From positions 496,001 through 560,000 of the forward strand of contig NZ_NPDM01000001.1 of the NCBI RefSeq assembly GCF_002812085.1: DNA of 64,000 nucleotides. The letters run 5' to 3'. Shown here in pieces: positions 63,935 through 64,000 of this stretch (positions are counted from its first letter, which is position 1; the number at the start of each line of letters is the position of its first letter). Below the pieces are notes generated by a model, which saw only the letters and a program-made list of their open reading frames with translations, had not been told where the DNA came from and searched no databases. Made by a program: the position numbers and the translations under genes. This stretch comes from Leptospira levettii. Its GTDB lineage: Bacteria > Spirochaetota > Leptospiria > Leptospirales > Leptospiraceae.

Positions 63935-64000
63935 TGAAATCTAAATTCCTACATGCTTGTTTTTTGATTCTTGCAGTATCCATACTAATTGACTGCAAAA
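63934..64000 (+). CDS. Partial lipoprotein, cut by window end
   Basis: ATG at 63934 overlaps the upstream stop as TAATG. The 22 visible residues MKSKFLHACFLILAVSILIDCK are a basic start plus hydrophobic stretch with a lipobox ILIDC. The rest lies outside the window. It is very likely coupled to the barrel gene upstream. Confidence 0.7.
   Translation, partial: MKSKFLHACFLILAVSILIDCK

Noticed and set aside
1..64000. tRNA, rRNA, CRISPR, transposase or prophage genes
   Set aside because: Looked for cloverleaf-like and repeat-spacer patterns and for transposase or phage motifs; none seen.

Overview
The window is AT-rich chromosomal DNA from a spirochaete, almost certainly Leptospira and probably the saprophytic branch. 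The clues are loose spirochaetal lipoboxes on many short lipoproteins, a DUF1554-type lipoprotein, a FliD gene coupled to an unknown partner, many SpoIIE-type PP2C phosphatases and PAS/HAMP/GAF signalling proteins, and families that I can only describe as Leptospira-like unknowns. I see no phage genes, transposases, CRISPR array, rRNA or tRNA. Genus assignment is inference from gene content, not from a marker sequence.

Layout. 1-7.7 kb: envelope and lipoprotein genes of unknown role on the minus strand (including a DUF1554-type lipoprotein cut by the window edge), an NADPH-dependent FMN reductase, then dus and a DUF2721 membrane protein on plus. 7.7-8.2 kb: a GC-rich, hairpin-rich non-coding element. 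8.2-11.3 kb: a beta-oxidation pair (3-hydroxyacyl-CoA dehydrogenase and thiolase) plus a membrane protein. 11.3-20.4 kb: a signalling block with a PAS chemoreceptor, two tandem paralogous membrane PP2C phosphatases, a GPH-type symporter and a class III adenylate cyclase. 20.4-25.4 kb: small lipoproteins, PlsC, DapF, a methyltransferase and a HAD hydrolase. 25.4-28.3 kb: FliD and its coupled partner. 28.4-31.9 kb: polyphosphate kinase and a GlcD-type flavoprotein. 32-39.6 kb: a heavy-metal RND efflux operon. 39.6-42.2 kb: a porin, a cytochrome c'-like protein and a DUF455 ferritin-like protein.

42.3-50.4 kb: an alkyltransferase-like DNA repair protein, ThiD, a GAF-GAF-sigma54 activator, a divergent GAF-PP2C phosphatase, tilS broken at a run of ten A, EngB and a HELGH-motif protein. 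50.4-56.8 kb: a DUF1566 lipoprotein, a short Omp85-like barrel, a biotin carboxyl carrier/biotin carboxylase pair and an LTA-synthase-like phosphoglycerol transferase. 56.7-60.3 kb: a small secreted protein built from SFPDFK repeats, divergent from a 790-residue protein joining an isochorismatase-like domain, an APH-like kinase and a CX5R phosphatase, followed by a second PlsC-like acyltransferase. 60.3-64 kb: a helical periplasmic protein, DUF2225, TruA, a small barrel and the start of another lipoprotein.

The two observations I rate highest are the three-domain pseudo-hydrolase/kinase/phosphatase protein with its divergent repeat protein (56.8-59.5 kb), and the A10 frameshift inside tilS, a gene normally essential, which suggests polymerase slippage or a sequence error.
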